Assembly: GCA_903632075.3 (NCBI GenBank)
Contig: CAHIKZ030000579.1
Location: forward strand, 725,001 to 789,000
Reading direction: 5' to 3'
Length of the DNA: 64,000 nucleotides
Origin: Acanthosepion pharaonis
Taxonomy: Eukaryota; Mollusca; Cephalopoda; Sepiida; Sepiidae
Position numbers and translations under genes: made by a program. Positions 61,923-64,000 of this stretch are shown here, piece by piece; the first letter of the stretch is position 1; each line of letters opens with the position of its first letter. The notes beneath the pieces were generated by a model. That model was not told the DNA's origin. It was given only the letters and a program-made list of their open reading frames with translations, and did no database searches.

Positions 61923-62900
61923 TTATTTATAAATGTATGTATATATAATTTATGTATGAATATAGATGAACATTTGTGTATATTGTTACACGTGTGTCTA
62001 TGTGTGTATTTGCGCATGTAAATAAACGTATGTATATATGGGATTTGCATGAATATGTTTGTGATATATATAAGAAGAAAGCAAATTTTTATATTACCCG
62101 CAAATATTATTCCATAATGAAACCTAAACCTTAAGTATGTAAGTATACCCATATAATTATAAAGAAAAATTGCATTCATAAATTAGATTAAAAGTAAAAC
62201 TAATAAAGATGTTACCGTAACTATTTTTTACAATTTTAAAAAAGTACGATTGGTCGGGTAAAAAAACTATTATAATTTAAAATATTTCTTTAATATATTC
62301 TCTATAAATGTGTTAATAAAAATAGTAGTTAACTTATATTAAGCCCCTAAACTATTTGCTTAAAAAATTAATAAATATTTTAATTGATAGCAATCATCAA
62401 ATTTTTTTAGACATCTAAATTTCTATCAAGCATTGAAATCTATCCTTTACATAAATTGATAAAACCCAATTACAGCCTCTTTCGATTAACATCCCTCTCC
62501 CTTCTCTCACTCATTTGTATATATCTGTATTACTGTTTTCTGTCTCCTCTCTCTTTTTCATTTTTCCTTTTTCTTTTCTCCCTACTCCCCTCCCATTTCT
62601 ATATATCATTTCCGTTAAGTTAACCACCTAAATAGGTCAAGGTCTGGTCACTCCTCCTACCACAATATAAAGTACACTTGAGAGAGATATGAAATTAACC
62701 CCTCCCTATACTCTACCATGTCTCTTTAACTATCCCTCTCACACCCCCTGTTAAATTACAAAAACTTATAATATCCATCAATTTTAATCTCATTTTTTGT
62801 TTCATTTCGTTGTTGGAAGTGCTATCTGATGATCCGGCGTCCTTTTAAACAATGGTGAAACAAATTATTATAATGGTACCTTAAAGTGGTCTGTTTTTTT
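61923..62900. other. Unassigned AT-rich sequence
   Basis: 61923-62080 has TATG words; 62500-62760 is pyrimidine-rich. No gene or repeat recognised. Confidence 0.4.
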
Positions 62901-62902
62901 TA

Positions 62903-62904
<2 letters not shown>

Positions 62905-62992
<88 letters not shown>

Positions 62993-63074
62993 TTCGGAAG
63001 AGGATAGAATCCATGTAGATTTTTCGATTTATTTTTGAATTTGTAGGTCCGATGAATTGGATCGTGATTACGGT

Positions 63075-63139
<65 letters not shown>
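62905..63139. repeat. Two (TA)n tracts with (GA)n
   Basis: (TA)n 62907-62966, (GA)n 62967-62992 and (TA)n 63080-63139, separated by about 85 bp of unassigned sequence. Confidence 0.95.
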
Positions 63140-63142
<3 letters not shown>

Positions 63143-63835
63143 TGTGTGTTTAATCAAGTCTGTTATTATGTTCGTCAGTGGTTGTTCTACTACAATAGTT
63201 TCAATTTGTCAAGGAATATTCTGTAAACGATTTGTTTTTTTGTAGGCCAATAATTCAGACAAATTAAAATTAGCTCTTAGGGCAGTTCAAATCGAACGCT
63301 ATCGGTGAAATTAGCTTCGTTGAACTTTCAAGACAAGGAAAATCGGCTAAATTAGCTCTTCAGAACTTCCTGATACTCACAGAAACGAAAGAAGCGAATA
63401 AGATAGAAGCAAAGATTTTGAGCGAAATGATAATCACAGTAAAGATGAAATTCTGACAAAAATAAACCTTGTCATTGAAGGAGAATGGAAAACAAAGACG
63501 GTTTACGATCTCAAATATCATTCAAGACAAGAGATCAGCTGAAGAATTTAAATTAGAATTTTAATACTAGATCATTTTTTGTTCGAGGTCATTGAGTGCA
63601 CAACTCCAAGCCGAGAGAGCTGTCTTGAAAATGCTTCATTAATCAAAAGCCTTTAAATGGAAAAAATGATTTGTGTATAGAACTCGAACTTTTATTTAAT
63701 CTACGGGGCTAGATTGGACACTGTTGTGTTACCCCCCCACACACACACTGTAGAATAATCTCTTCCTCCTCCCATAAATGCTAACTGCGAAACTTCATAG
63801 CGTAGAGTCTAAGAGCAGTGACTGTGTGCGACGTC
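63140..63835. other. Unassigned sequence
   Basis: AAATTAGCTCTTAGGGCAGTTC (63270-63291) and AAATTAGCTCTTCAGAACTTC (63351-63371) form a short diverged direct repeat. Otherwise nothing recognised. 63730-63835 may be the start of the LTR-like copy that follows. Confidence 0.35.
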
Positions 63836-63837
63836 TG

Positions 63838-63992
63838 TCGAACTCTCTGCTTTGGCAGAGAGGAACCCGGACGAAGCTTTGCCGAAGAGCAAAGTTTCGT
63901 TCGGGGAGGTAGACAGATCCTAAGGGATTATTTTTTGGCCGAGCCTACGGGCTCGGAGAAATCCACGTTAAACTCGGCCTTGTGCCACATAC
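63838..63992 (+). repeat. Four-hairpin module, copy M9, at the window edge
   Basis: H0 CTCTCTGC-TTTG-GCAGAGAG, eight perfect pairs (63843-63862). H1 CCCGGACGAAGCTTTGC / GCAAAGTTTCGTTCGGG (63866-63882, 63889-63905), seventeen consecutive pairs with two wobbles. H2 short. H3 CCGAGCCTACGGGCTCGG. Tail CCACGTTAAACTCGGCCTTG, TGCCACATACATTCC. The element continues beyond the window. Confidence 0.9.
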
Positions 63993-64000
63993 ATTCCTCG

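Overview
The window looks like a gene-poor, AT-rich stretch of a large animal genome, most likely a mollusc and quite possibly a cephalopod. No complete host gene is visible. Every long open frame is either a translated tandem repeat or a decayed piece of a transposable element. The lineage guess rests on the mix of repeats: GIY-YIG Penelope-like and RTE-like/CR1-like LINE remnants, Ty3/gypsy copies, Helitron ends, tRNA-derived SINEs, many (TA)n, (TAGA)n and (GAAA)n tracts, and one SINE-like block near 29.8-29.95 kb that resembles a SINE I recall as common in cephalopods. It is an inference from memory, not a database match.

Layout. 1-0.6 kb is GT/GA simple sequence. 1-6.7 kb holds a 99-bp minisatellite, a candidate Tigger/pogo relic, a decayed 66-bp array, a short Tc1 element with TA duplications, one tRNA-headed SINE and a 56-bp satellite. 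6763-12293 is a Ty3/gypsy element on the minus strand: two short LTRs, AGACT duplications, gag to integrase in order, all frames broken. It sits inside the 56-bp satellite and carries a later SINE and an LTR-like hairpin block. 12.6-14.8 kb has a SAM-domain gag fragment, a hAT-type MITE and a Helitron. 15.1-18.4 kb is one LINE copy split by two insertions. 18.9-23.5 kb is long simple-sequence composites. 24-30 kb has SINE copies, transposase scraps and a LINE-derived duplication. 30.7-34.2 kb has a 27-bp minisatellite and SINE copies. 34.9-36.3 kb is a (GAAA)n composite. 36.4-48.1 kb carries SINE/LINE composites, a Penelope-like endonuclease relic, a minus-strand Helitron and a satellite grown from a SINE tail. 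48.4-50.1 kb is a second LINE interrupted by a mariner element. 50.3-54 kb is a large inverted-repeat cluster. 54-58.3 kb has LINE, hAT, LTR and mariner fragments. 58.4-62 kb has Helitrons and TATG-type repeats. The window ends inside another hairpin-bearing LTR-like copy.

Two signals go beyond ordinary repeat annotation. First, hammerhead-ribozyme-like cores (CTGANGA, stem II, GAAA, short stem III, UH) occur in at least four unrelated repeat families; in two of them the core follows a tRNA-like Pol III head. Second, a dispersed module of about 200 bp folds into four successive hairpins, and the paired bases change together between diverged copies. The copies usually occur as tandem dimers. 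Nested insertions with readable target duplications also allow a relative order of events to be inferred.
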